From Planctomycetota bacterium (GTDB lineage Bacteria; Planctomycetota; UBA11346): a stretch of DNA of 5,366 bases. Below, piece by piece: positions 1-5,366 of this stretch; positions within the stretch are counted from its first letter, which is position 1; every line of letters starts with the position of its first letter. A program made the position numbers and the translations under genes. The stretch lies in the NCBI GenBank assembly GCA_024641365.1, contig JAHEDF010000307.1, positions 1 to 5,366 on the forward strand, read 5' to 3'. The notes beneath the pieces are model-generated. The model was not told where the DNA came from and searched no databases. It was given only the letters and a program-made list of their open reading frames with translations.

Positions 1-242
1 TGCCGGTCGAATCAAAAGCACTCAAAGGTATGGATTCATTATTATCAATTGTGCAAATGCCAGCCGGTATTCCGGTAGCGACTTTAGCGATTGGAAAAGC
101 AGGAGCTATAAACGCAGCATTATTAGCAGCATCAATATTAGCAGGCGACCATCCAGAAATTCGTACAAAATTACACGCTTTCCGCTCTGAGCAGACGGCG
201 AAAGTTTTAGCGCAACCTGATCCTCGAGAAATTAAAGGTTAG
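1..242 (+). CDS. purE: N5-carboxyaminoimidazole ribonucleotide mutase, class I PurE (5' partial, C-terminal half)
   Basis: The reading frame is open from the window edge (first full codon at position 3) to a TAG at 240-242, giving about 79 residues of a protein usually near 160. PurE rearranges N5-CAIR, made by PurK, to CAIR in cytosolic de novo purine synthesis. The fragment has the strongly conserved class I stretch reading [20 protein letters not shown] followed by [16 protein letters not shown], which lies in the nucleotide-binding core of the octamer. The N-terminal half, with the catalytic His region, is outside the window. The ATG at 30 is an internal Met, because family similarity continues upstream of it (PVESKALKG). 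purK starts 3 bp after the stop, an operon arrangement typical of this pair. Identification rests on recognised family sequence and on the neighbour; the gene is truncated by the window edge and shows no sign of damage. Confidence 0.95.
   Translation, partial: PVESKALKGMDSLLSIVQMPAGIPVATLAIGKAGAINAALLAASILAGDHPEIRTKLHAFRSEQTAKVLAQPDPREIKG
234..238 (+). promoter_or_regulatory. Ribosome binding site of purK, inside the end of purE
   Basis: AAAGG lies 7 nt before the purK ATG at 246 and overlaps the last codons of purE. This supports ATG 246 as the start and suggests translation of purK follows on from purE. Confidence 0.55.
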
Positions 243-245
243 TCG

Positions 246-1358
246 ATGATCGGAATTATCGGCGCCGGACAATTAGGACGTATGCTAGCGATGGCTGGCT
301 ATCCGCTTGGAGAAAAATTTCGTTTGCTTGATCCATCAGCAGATGCACCAGCAGGGCAACTCGCTGATATAATTGTTGGTGCGTACGATGATCCTGAAGC
401 TTTATCACGTTTAGCTGCGGGTTGTTCAGTTGTTACGTATGAATTTGAAAATGTTCCGGTTGTCGCTGCTGAACAATTACAGCACAGTGTTCCGGTTTAT
501 CCGCCACCCGCAGCATTACGTGCATCGCAAGATCGCGTCGAAGAAAAAACATTTTTAAATAACAATACTATTAAAACGGCACCTTGGGCAGCGGTTAATA
601 GTCGTGCAGAATTAGAGGCAGCTATACAAAAAATTGGTGTACCTGGTGTTTTAAAAACGCGTCGCATGGGTTACGATGGTAAGGGCCAGGCGGTTATTCG
701 TGATACCAGCAGCGCAGATAAAGCATGGGAACTACTCGGCGCACAGCCATTAATTTACGAAGGATTTGTTGCTTTCGAACGAGAATTATCGTGTTTAGCG
801 GTACGTAATAAATCCGGTGCATTTGCCTGTTATCCGTTGGCTGAAAATTGGCACCACGATGGTATTTTGCGTTTATCAATAGCACCTGCTCCGCAGCTAT
901 CTCCAGCATTACAGCAACAAGCACAAGCCAATGCTGAACGCATTATGTCGGCATTAAACTATGTCGGCGTTTTAGCGGTCGAATATTTTCAAGTCGGTAA
1001 TGAATTAATTGCCAATGAAATGGCACCACGTGTTCACAACAGCGGACATTGGTCAATAGAAGGTGCCGAATGCAGCCAATTTGAAAATCATATTCGGGCA
1101 ATTACCAATTTACCACTGGGCTCTACGGTTATTAACGGTGTGACCGCAATGTTAAACATCATCGGTGATTTCCCCAACATGAAAAAACTCTTGGAAATTC
1201 CTGGTGTTCATTTTCATCATTATGGTAAAGCCCCGCGTGCCGGCAGAAAAATAGGACATATCACAGTTGTTGCGCCTGATAACCAAGCCTTAGCTGATAA
1301 AATAAAAACAATCCGAATCGCGACAGGTTTAGAAAAACAACCACATTGGTCTATGTAA
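246..1358 (+). CDS. purK: N5-carboxyaminoimidazole ribonucleotide synthase (PurK), ATP-grasp
   Basis: PurK uses ATP and bicarbonate to carboxylate AIR to N5-CAIR, the substrate of PurE next door. At 370 residues it has the normal family length. It opens with the PurK nucleotide-fold motif GIIGAGQLGRML (residues 3-14). It continues with YEFENVP (65-71) and PVYPPPAAL (83-91). The ATP-grasp domain shows LKTRRMGYDGKGQ (136-148), the YEGFV...ERELS segment, and the metal/phosphate-binding ANEMAPRVHNSGHW region with N257, E258, R262 and H264-N265. The C-terminal domain has the expected KAPRAGRKIGH motif. The ATG at 246 places the Rossmann-like motif right at the N terminus and has an AAAGG ribosome site. 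The gene is 3 bp downstream of purE and converges on sulfatase 1. No key residue appears to be missing. Confidence 0.97.
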   Translation: MIGIIGAGQLGRMLAMAGYPLGEKFRLLDPSADAPAGQLADIIVGAYDDPEALSRLAAGCSVVTYEFENVPVVAAEQLQHSVPVYPPPAALRASQDRVEEKTFLNNNTIKTAPWAAVNSRAELEAAIQKIGVPGVLKTRRMGYDGKGQAVIRDTSSADKAWELLGAQPLIYEGFVAFERELSCLAVRNKSGAFACYPLAENWHHDGILRLSIAPAPQLSPALQQQAQANAERIMSALNYVGVLAVEYFQVGNELIANEMAPRVHNSGHWSIEGAECSQFENHIRAITNLPLGSTVINGVTAMLNIIGDFPNMKKLLEIPGVHFHHYGKAPRAGRKIGHITVVAPDNQALADKIKTIRIATGLEKQPHWSM

Positions 1359-1394
1359 TTTCCTACGTCGTGCTATTTATATAGACATTAACAA

Positions 1395-1465
1395 GAGAAA
1401 CGGAGGAACGGAGAAGGAATATTTATGTTGTCTTATTATTTCTAAAAGGCTGTCCTCCGTTTCTC
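1395..1465. terminator. Inverted repeat between convergent purK and sulfatase 1; possible terminator
   Basis: A perfect 13-bp inverted repeat has GAGAAACGGAGGA at 1395-1407 and TCCTCCGTTTCTC at 1453-1465, with a long 45-nt loop. Its place in the gap between convergent genes suits transcription termination. The evidence is imperfect: the loop is long and the nearest plus-strand T6 run (1487-1492) is about 21 nt beyond the stem. In the minus direction no T run follows. The arms are almost pure purine or pyrimidine. The left arm includes AACGGAG twice (1399-1405 and 1407-1413), so this could instead be a dispersed intergenic repeat. Confidence 0.35.
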
Positions 1466-1485
1466 CATTACTCCTGTTCCTGTTT

Positions 1486-1499
1486 CTTTTTTAAAAAAG
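1486..1499. repeat. 14-bp perfect A/T palindrome before the sulfatase 1 stop
   Basis: CTTTTTTAAAAAAG is a perfect palindrome just outside the sulfatase 1 stop codon (1506-1508). Its T6 could supply the U-rich tail of a purK terminator, and its complement the same for the opposite strand. It may simply be AT-rich spacer. Confidence 0.3.
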
Positions 1500-1505
1500 T
1501 TATTA

Positions 1506-3140
1506 CTATTTATTTTTCTTTTTCTCGCTTTGAAAAGGAGCCATCGCAGCCGTTTCCGCTTCCCACTGTGCAGATAATTCCTTGACTTTATCTGGCATGG
1601 ATGCGGCTAAATTATTACTTTCGGCGCGATCGGTACGCATGTTATATAATTCCCACGGTTCCCCTTTGGCAGCGACTAATTTATAATCGTCAACACGAAT
1701 AGCGCGATTACCTTCATGTAACCACCATAATGAAGTGCGGTTCACTTTCTCATCTTTGGTAATGATTGGTAATATATTTACGCCGGGTGCTGGTGGAATT
1801 TTTTCACCATTCCATTCTGTTGGCTTGGTTGTGCCAGCAGCTGCGAGCAACGTCGGAACAATATCCACTACATGGGCAGGTGTGTGGCGAATGGCGCCTT
1901 TATCCGTAATGCCAGCTGGCCAATGCACGATAAGGGGGGTACTGATTCCGCCTTCATGCACCCAGGTTTTATGGCGACGAAATGGGGTATTCGATGAACT
2001 AGAAAATCCGGGACCTAAACATAAATAGCTCGCAGCACTTCCAGGAGGGGCAGCTGGATCATGGCCGCCATGGCGCACCATAATTTCGGCACTCGCGCCA
2101 TTATCGGACATGAATAAAATTATGGTATTATCTAAAGCGCCCATATCGGTCAGTTGTTTCACAACGCGGCCAATCTCCTGATCCATGCGGTCAACCATCG
2201 CAGCATGGATAGCCATTTTGGTTGCTTGAAAACGTTGTTGTTCAGGAGTTAAAGAATTCCACGGTAGTGGATAACGTACTTCACCTGGGCCTAATTTTGT
2301 AAACGCATCAGCAAAATGATATGGTGGCCCAACCGTTGGCTCGAGTGGAGATAATGATGTTGTCAGCAGTCGCATTGCTTGTTGGCGTTTATACGTTTCT
2401 TGTCGCCGTGCATCCCATCCGGTTAGAAAGGCATCGCGATATTTTTCAATGTCTTGCGGCAAAGCATGCAAAGGAAAGTGTGGTGCATGAAAAGCAAGGT
2501 ATGAAAAAAATGGTTTATCACGGTGGTTTACTGCATGGTCTTGTAAGCATGAAATAATGAAATCGGCTTCTGCTATGGTTGCATAGTAATTTTCAGGAAC
2601 TTCAGATTTACCTATTTTAACATCATCAATTAAATTATTATCACCATTAAAAAAATTACCGCTATTTGTTACGCTAAAAGAGCGATCAAAACCGCCTGCT
2701 AATATTTTACCATCAATATGCCATTTCCCGCTATGATAGGAACGATAACCATGTGGTTTAAGGAAATCAGGTAATAATCGTGCCCACGATGGGCGGCCAC
2801 TTTTACCACCACCTCCTCCTGCAGGCAATTTGTCACGACCAACCTGTTGCGCATAATAGCCAGTCATTAATGCGGCACGCGTTGGCCAACAACGGGCGGT
2901 ATTATAAAAAGTTGAAAAGCGCACGCCTTGCGTTGCTAATTTATCTAAGACAGGTGTTTGAATAGTGCTCCCATAACAACCGAGATCTCCATATCCTAAA
3001 TCATCGGCGAGAATGCACAAAATATTTGGTGGAGTTGACGTTTTTGTTTCAGCACAAACAAGGTGCTGTTGTTCCAGTAGAAACCAACAACAGAAGACCG
3101 TGGTGAGTTGCCAACAATAATGGACATAGCTGTGTATCAT
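1506..3140 (-). CDS. Secreted type I sulfatase 1 (arylsulfatase-like, AtsA-type)
   Basis: A predicted sulfate-ester hydrolase of 544 residues, probably exported. The N terminus has a hydrophobic, Cys/Trp-rich signal region with a plausible cleavage after V28-C29-A30. The mature part begins PPNILCILADDLGYGDLGCYG, giving metal ligands D46 and D47. The maturation motif is C84-W-P-T-R88, whose Cys would become formylglycine. Further active-site residues are K139 and H141 (GKWH), H221 (APHFPLH), D346-N347 (FMSDNGAS) and K391. The APHFPLHALPQDIEKYRD...GWDARR stretch recalls the Pseudomonas AtsA group (possibly SulfAtlas S1_4); this subfamily call is from memory and tentative, and the substrate is unknown. 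The ATG is the only likely start, since an in-frame TAA lies at 3159-3161 and the next Met is residue 92. The C terminus ends in a lysine-rich EKKKNK tail. The gene converges with purK and diverges from sulfatase 2. The enzyme that installs formylglycine is not in the window. Confidence 0.93.
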   Translation of the reverse strand: MIHSYVHYCWQLTTVFCCWFLLEQQHLVCAETKTSTPPNILCILADDLGYGDLGCYGSTIQTPVLDKLATQGVRFSTFYNTARCWPTRAALMTGYYAQQVGRDKLPAGGGGGKSGRPSWARLLPDFLKPHGYRSYHSGKWHIDGKILAGGFDRSFSVTNSGNFFNGDNNLIDDVKIGKSEVPENYYATIAEADFIISCLQDHAVNHRDKPFFSYLAFHAPHFPLHALPQDIEKYRDAFLTGWDARRQETYKRQQAMRLLTTSLSPLEPTVGPPYHFADAFTKLGPGEVRYPLPWNSLTPEQQRFQATKMAIHAAMVDRMDQEIGRVVKQLTDMGALDNTIILFMSDNGASAEIMVRHGGHDPAAPPGSAASYLCLGPGFSSSSNTPFRRHKTWVHEGGISTPLIVHWPAGITDKGAIRHTPAHVVDIVPTLLAAAGTTKPTEWNGEKIPPAPGVNILPIITKDEKVNRTSLWWLHEGNRAIRVDDYKLVAAKGEPWELYNMRTDRAESNNLAASMPDKVKELSAQWEAETAAMAPFQSEKKKNK

Positions 3141-3149
3141 AAAAAAGTA

Positions 3150-3152
3150 CCT
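3150..3152 (-). promoter_or_regulatory. Weak ribosome binding site of sulfatase 1
   Basis: On the minus strand, AGG lies 9 nt before the ATG, separated by TACTTTTTT. The match is short and the leader is T-rich, so initiation may be modest or use an unstructured leader. An in-frame TAA 7 codons upstream rules out an earlier start. Confidence 0.35.
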
Positions 3153-3304
3153 AACCGATTAGGGCTGTGATTAAAGACGAGAACCGCTACGACAAGGTGT
3201 AGTGCATGCGTTTATAATATTTCGCAATGTAGCTAGTTTCTACAAGAGATACAGTAACGGGAAATGGGACCCAAGCAGGCTGTTGAAAAACACCAATCGG
3301 CTAG

Positions 3305-3360
3305 GTTTTAATAAATTGGGGGCGACGTGCCGTCGCGATTTTCCCGCAATTTATTAAAAC
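3305..3360. repeat. Nested hairpin: 14-bp outer stem with 6-bp inner stem
   Basis: GTTTTAATAAATTG at 3305-3318 pairs perfectly with CAATTTATTAAAAC at 3347-3360. Inside it, GCGACG at 3322-3327 pairs with CGTCGC at 3331-3336 around a TGC loop. The AT-rich outer and GC-rich inner stems form one cruciform or stem-loop. It lacks a following T run, so a simple terminator is unlikely. Confidence 0.75.
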
Positions 3361-3372
3361 AGACTCTTAACC

Positions 3373-3396
3373 GAAGGGCGCCAGACGGCCCCCTTC
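3373..3396. repeat. GC-rich hairpin within the MITE-like element
   Basis: GAAGGG at 3373-3378 pairs with CCCTTC at 3391-3396. After a single C:C mismatch, GCC at 3380-3382 pairs with GGC at 3387-3389 around the tetraloop AGAC. It lies between the nested hairpin and the right end of the element. Confidence 0.65.
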
Positions 3397-3403
3397 AACC
3401 CCC

Positions 3404-3428
3404 GCAGGCTACTTTTCCAGCAGCCTGC
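3404..3428. repeat. Right-end local hairpin, alternative to the terminal-repeat pairing
   Basis: GCAGGCT at 3404-3410 pairs perfectly with AGCCTGC at 3422-3428 across an 11-nt loop. The same AGCCTGC can also pair with GCAGGCT at the far left end (3275-3281). Local and long-range structures therefore exclude each other. Confidence 0.6.
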
Positions 3429-3763
3429 AAGCAGATAAAGATCCGATCGCATTCGCTATCAGAGCTTACAAAGCGCACTGTACATAATTGCGCGGCGATT
3501 TTTTCGTACGGAGCTGTCATCACGAGCGACAAGTGTGTCTGTGAAATTAAGGAATTAGATATAATCGATCTTGACTGATTACTGATTGCTGTCGACTAAC
3601 CAGTACCATAGACAAAGCTCAAAAGTGGAATTTGTCGGACTTGTTGCATGTGAACAAAGCGTATCCTGGCGATTTTGACAAATCATTTCAATTCACCTGT
3701 GGAAAGAATCAGCATGTATTTTCACCTTCACATTAGTATGAACGGAATTCTCAATTACAGCTG

Positions 3764-3769
3764 AAAGGA
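3764..3769 (+). promoter_or_regulatory. Ribosome binding site of sulfatase 2
   Basis: AAAGGA lies 5 nt upstream of the ATG at 3775, a good Shine-Dalgarno match. It supports this start, which also places the signal peptide at the N terminus. Confidence 0.7.
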
Positions 3770-3774
3770 TCACA

Positions 3775-5121
3775 ATGCGTGGCATTGCATTAGTTGCTTT
3801 AGTCGTGTTAAGTTTTTCGCTCACGGCAGCTGAACGACCAAATATTATTTTCTTTTTATTCGATGATATGGGTTATGGCCAACCAGGTTGTTATAGTAAA
3901 ACGACGAAATTTAAAACGCCCAATTTAGATAAATTGGCTACACAAGGTATGCGCTTTACTGATGCCCATTCACCATCTGCAGTGTGTACGCCGACCCGCT
4001 ATGGTGTTTTGACAGGGCGCTATCCATCGCGCATTGGGCAATATGGTGTGCTAACGACTTATTCCCCACCATTAATTCCAAAGGATCGCTTAACGGTCGC
4101 GGGATTAATGAAGCAGCAAGGTTATAAAACAGCCTGTATTGGGAAATGGCATTTGGGCATGAACTGGGCAGAAAAACCCAGCAAGAAAGATGCTCCAGCG
4201 CCGATAGGCGCTCTTACAACGGATGGTCCAATTGCTATTGGTTTCGATGTATTTTGGGGGTTCACCCACGCACGCAATATTGGCATGATTATTGAACAGG
4301 ATAAAGTCACACAAAATTTAAATGAAGTCGAAGTACAGCCCGCGCAAATTAAACGAGTTGTAGAATATATTGATGAACAAGCGAAGGGAAAAGAGCCGTT
4401 CTTTTTATATATTCCCGTATGCCCCCCACATACACCAGTTGTTCCCGCCGATGAATTCAAAGGTAAAAGTGGTGTCGATGAATACGGCGACTGGATTTAC
4501 CAAGGCGATGACATGTTAGGTAAAGTCATGGCTGCCCTTGAGGCAAATAAATTAACCGATAACACGCTCTTAATAGTCAGTAGTGATAATGGCGCAGAAC
4601 ACCGTGCTTATGAACCATTACGCGAATCAAAACGCAGTATTTATGAAGGCGGCCATCGCGTCCCGTACGTCGCCCGTTGGCCTGGACATATTAAAGCCGG
4701 AACCACATGCGATACGCCAACTGTATTAACCGATTTAATGGCAACCTGCGCCGATGTTGTTGGTGTAAAAATTCCTGAGGGTGCCGCTGAAGACAGTATT
4801 TCAATTTTACCCGAATTATTAGGTAATGCATCGAAGCCATCACGCGACTCGGTCATAAACCAATCAATGGCTGCTGATTTAGCCATTCGCCAAGGTCCAT
4901 GGAAATTAGTATTTTTGAAAAACGGTAGACAAGAATTATATGATCTGGAAAGTGATATCAGCGAAAAAACTAATTTAATAACCGCCAAACCAGAATTAGT
5001 CGCCGAAATGACTGCTCGCATGCAGAAAGCCATCGACAATGGCCGCACCAGCGAAGGCAGTCCGCAAAAAAATGACGCAAAAATAAATATCGACGGCAGC
5101 GGCAATAAAAAGAATAAATAA
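3775..5121 (+). CDS. Secreted type I sulfatase 2 (GALNS/S1_15-like)
   Basis: A predicted exported sulfatase of 448 residues. Residues 1-19 form a classic signal peptide (MRG then a hydrophobic core, with likely cleavage after T17-A18-A19). The mature domain starts at once with ERPNIIFFLFDDMGYG, giving metal ligands D30 and D31. Position 36 is Gln where many relatives have Asp, but that residue is not one of the usual metal ligands. The maturation motif C71-T-P-T-R75 would yield formylglycine. K124 and H126 (GKWH), H219 (PPHTP), D271-N272 (SSDNGAEH) and K286 complete the expected active site. The SAVCTPTRYGVLTGRY and TACIGKWHLGMNW stretches recall the group containing N-acetylgalactosamine/galactose-6-sulfatases (possibly SulfAtlas S1_15). 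That assignment is from memory and the substrate is inferred only at family level. The C terminus has the common WKLVF...QELYDLESD segment and a basic NKKNK tail. It is divergent from sulfatase 1 and clearly not a recent duplicate of it. Confidence 0.94.
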   Translation: MRGIALVALVVLSFSLTAAERPNIIFFLFDDMGYGQPGCYSKTTKFKTPNLDKLATQGMRFTDAHSPSAVCTPTRYGVLTGRYPSRIGQYGVLTTYSPPLIPKDRLTVAGLMKQQGYKTACIGKWHLGMNWAEKPSKKDAPAPIGALTTDGPIAIGFDVFWGFTHARNIGMIIEQDKVTQNLNEVEVQPAQIKRVVEYIDEQAKGKEPFFLYIPVCPPHTPVVPADEFKGKSGVDEYGDWIYQGDDMLGKVMAALEANKLTDNTLLIVSSDNGAEHRAYEPLRESKRSIYEGGHRVPYVARWPGHIKAGTTCDTPTVLTDLMATCADVVGVKIPEGAAEDSISILPELLGNASKPSRDSVINQSMAADLAIRQGPWKLVFLKNGRQELYDLESDISEKTNLITAKPELVAEMTARMQKAIDNGRTSEGSPQKNDAKINIDGSGNKKNK

Positions 5122-5168
5122 AAAATAGATATCATTGTCACGATCAAGCGCCGCAATTTTTACGAGCA

Positions 5169-5184
5169 GGTGCCGCAAGGCACC
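5169..5184. repeat. Perfect 6-bp hairpin with a GCAA loop downstream of sulfatase 2
   Basis: GGTGCC at 5169-5174 pairs with GGCACC at 5179-5184 around GCAA, a GNRA-type tetraloop if transcribed from the plus strand. It starts 47 nt after the sulfatase 2 stop. No T run follows, so it is not a standard terminator. It directly abuts the tandem repeat beginning at 5185. Confidence 0.65.
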
Positions 5185-5201
5185 CGGACGCCGAGTGGTG
5201 G

Positions 5202-5238
5202 TGGGCGGGCAAAATAGTCGCCTCGCGACGCCCGCCCA
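5202..5238. repeat. Bulged GC hairpin of repeat copy 1
   Basis: TGGGCGGGC at 5202-5210 pairs perfectly with GCCCGCCCA at 5230-5238. Inside it GTCGC at 5217-5221 pairs with GCGAC at 5225-5229 around a CTC loop. The six bases AAAATA at 5211-5216 form a one-sided bulge. This is a 14-bp stem in all. Copy 2 has the same left arm at 5337-5345 and inner stem at 5352-5364, with the window ending two bases into its right arm. Confidence 0.75.
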
Positions 5239-5264
5239 TAATTTTGTGCGAAGTCACAAAATTA
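5239..5264. repeat. AT-rich 10-bp hairpin adjoining the bulged hairpin
   Basis: TAATTTTGTG at 5239-5248 pairs perfectly with CACAAAATTA at 5255-5264 around CGAAGT. It begins at the base right after the previous hairpin ends, so the two would sit side by side as stacked or tandem stems. Confidence 0.7.
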
Positions 5265-5286
5265 AATCACGACAAAGTCCTCGGAG

Positions 5287-5310
5287 GTTTGGGGGCAAAG
5301 CCCCCGAAAC
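5287..5310. repeat. G-rich hairpin with AAA loop
   Basis: GGGGGC at 5291-5296 pairs with GCCCCC at 5300-5305 around AAA. The stem extends outward with GTTT (5287-5290) against AAAC (5307-5310), leaving G5306 as a single bulge. It lies in the part of the repeat unit between the two 47-bp copies. No T run follows. Confidence 0.7.
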
Positions 5311-5316
5311 AAGTAG

Positions 5317-5331
5317 ACTCGGACGCCGAGT
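5317..5331. repeat. 6-bp hairpin opening repeat copy 2
   Basis: ACTCGG at 5317-5322 pairs with CCGAGT at 5326-5331 around ACG. In copy 1 the matching place (5182-5196) has a different left flank, so only the three inner pairs CGG/CCG form there. Confidence 0.55.
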
Positions 5332-5366
5332 GGTGGTGGGCGGGCAAAATAGTCGCGTAGCGACGC

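Larger units (their letters stand above)
3275..3428. mobile_element. MITE-like palindromic element, 154 bp, non-coding
   Basis: The ends form an imperfect inverted repeat: GCAGGCTGTTGAAAA at 3275-3289 and TTTTCCAGCAGCCTGC at 3413-3428, matching apart from one mismatch and one extra base. Between them are two more palindromes, listed separately. The ends resemble, from memory, the GGCTGTTGAAAAA-type termini of some insertion sequences and their miniature derivatives; this was not checked. There is no transposase reading frame, so any movement would need an enzyme in trans. CAAGCAG occurs at both edges (3272-3278 and 3428-3434), but it overlaps the terminal repeats and is not a clean target duplication. 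The element may instead be a REP-like intergenic palindrome or part of a structured leader. Confidence 0.5.
3141..3774. other. 634-bp divergent intergenic region between the two sulfatases
   Basis: This region must hold the promoters for both sulfatases. From 3141 to 3274 it is plain sequence with a small TGTAG/CTACA inverted repeat (3228-3232 and 3240-3244) and an AT-rich TTTATAATAT at 3211-3220. Positions 3275-3428 are a dense palindromic element, listed separately. From 3429 to 3774 there is no convincing gene. TATAAT occurs at 3560-3565, a tandem ACTGATT pair at 3574-3587, and a consensus-like TTGACA at 3675-3680, but none forms a well-spaced -35/-10 pair. A possible open frame at 3327-3578 runs through the palindromes and is judged spurious. 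No tRNA or riboswitch was recognised. Confidence 0.7.
5185..5366. repeat. Tandem hairpin repeat, 135-bp period, second copy cut by the window end
   Basis: The 47 bases at 5185-5231 recur at 5320-5366 with 45 identical; the first 37 are exact. The period is 135 bp, giving one full unit (5185-5319) and a partial second. The unit is non-coding, rich in G+C and palindromes, and unlike the coding sequence around it. It could be a REP/BIME-like intergenic repeat, the edge of a mobile element, or repeats of a structured RNA. I do not recognise a named family. The real array may continue past the window. Confidence 0.8.

Noticed and set aside
694..924. 76-residue minus-strand open frame inside purK
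   Set aside because: Shadow of the conserved ATP-grasp domain, with no supporting signals.
1735..2965. Plus-strand open frames of 61-97 residues inside sulfatase 1
   Set aside because: They are antisense to a well-supported sulfatase and show no family similarity or initiation signals.
3211..3220. TATAAT-like box in TTTATAATAT as a promoter for either sulfatase
   Set aside because: No matching -35 was found at the right distance on either strand, so it is only AT-rich sequence as far as can be seen.
3327..3578. 83-residue open frame on the plus strand in the divergent intergenic region
   Set aside because: It starts inside the loop of a palindrome, runs through two hairpins and an inverted terminal repeat, has no ribosome site and no recognisable domain.
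3574..3587. Tandem ACTGATT pair as a target-site duplication or operator
   Set aside because: The copies are directly adjacent with nothing between them, and no second motif supports an insertion or binding site.
3675..3703. TTGACA (3675-3680) as a sigma-70 -35 box for sulfatase 2
   Set aside because: No acceptable -10 sequence occurs 16-18 bp downstream; the bases there read around TGTGGA.
4105..5178. Minus-strand open frames of 60-171 residues over sulfatase 2, some reaching into the 3' spacer
   Set aside because: They are antisense to conserved catalytic motifs of sulfatase 2; their hydrophobic starts reflect the complement of Lys-rich codons.
5185..5366. CRISPR array
   Set aside because: The 135-bp period and hairpin-filled spacing do not fit repeat-spacer geometry, and no cas gene is present.

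Overview
This is a short piece of bacterial chromosome. It holds the end of a purine-biosynthesis gene pair (purE-purK), two exported type I sulfatases transcribed away from each other, and two clusters of palindromic non-coding DNA. The AT-leaning coding regions and the presence of two unrelated formylglycine-type sulfatases, with no SusC/SusD genes in view, suggest a sulfated-glycan degrader of the Planctomycetes-Verrucomicrobia-Lentisphaerae/Kiritimatiellota type. This lineage is inferred from gene content and is not proven. The window opens in mid-gene and closes inside a repeat, so it may be a contig broken at a repeat.

Layout. Positions 1-242 encode the C-terminal half of class I PurE. 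PurK follows after 3 bp (246-1358), and together they convert AIR to CAIR in de novo purine synthesis. The 147-bp gap at 1359-1505 separates convergent genes and carries a 13-bp perfect inverted repeat that may be a terminator. Sulfatase 1 lies on the minus strand (1506-3140). The 634-bp divergent intergenic region (3141-3774) holds a compact nested palindromic element (3275-3428) that looks like a MITE. Sulfatase 2 lies on the plus strand (3775-5121). The last 245 bp hold a series of near-adjacent GC-rich hairpins, part of a tandem repeat with a 135-bp period. The second copy runs off the window end.

How the genes work together. PurE and PurK act in consecutive steps and look translationally coupled. 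The two sulfatases have signal peptides, the CxPTR maturation motif and the expected metal ligands. They belong to different subfamilies, so they probably remove sulfate from different positions or sugars in the periplasm or at the cell surface. They share one upstream region and could be co-regulated, but no operator was recognised. The most unusual material is the non-coding DNA, above all the tandem hairpin array at the right edge.
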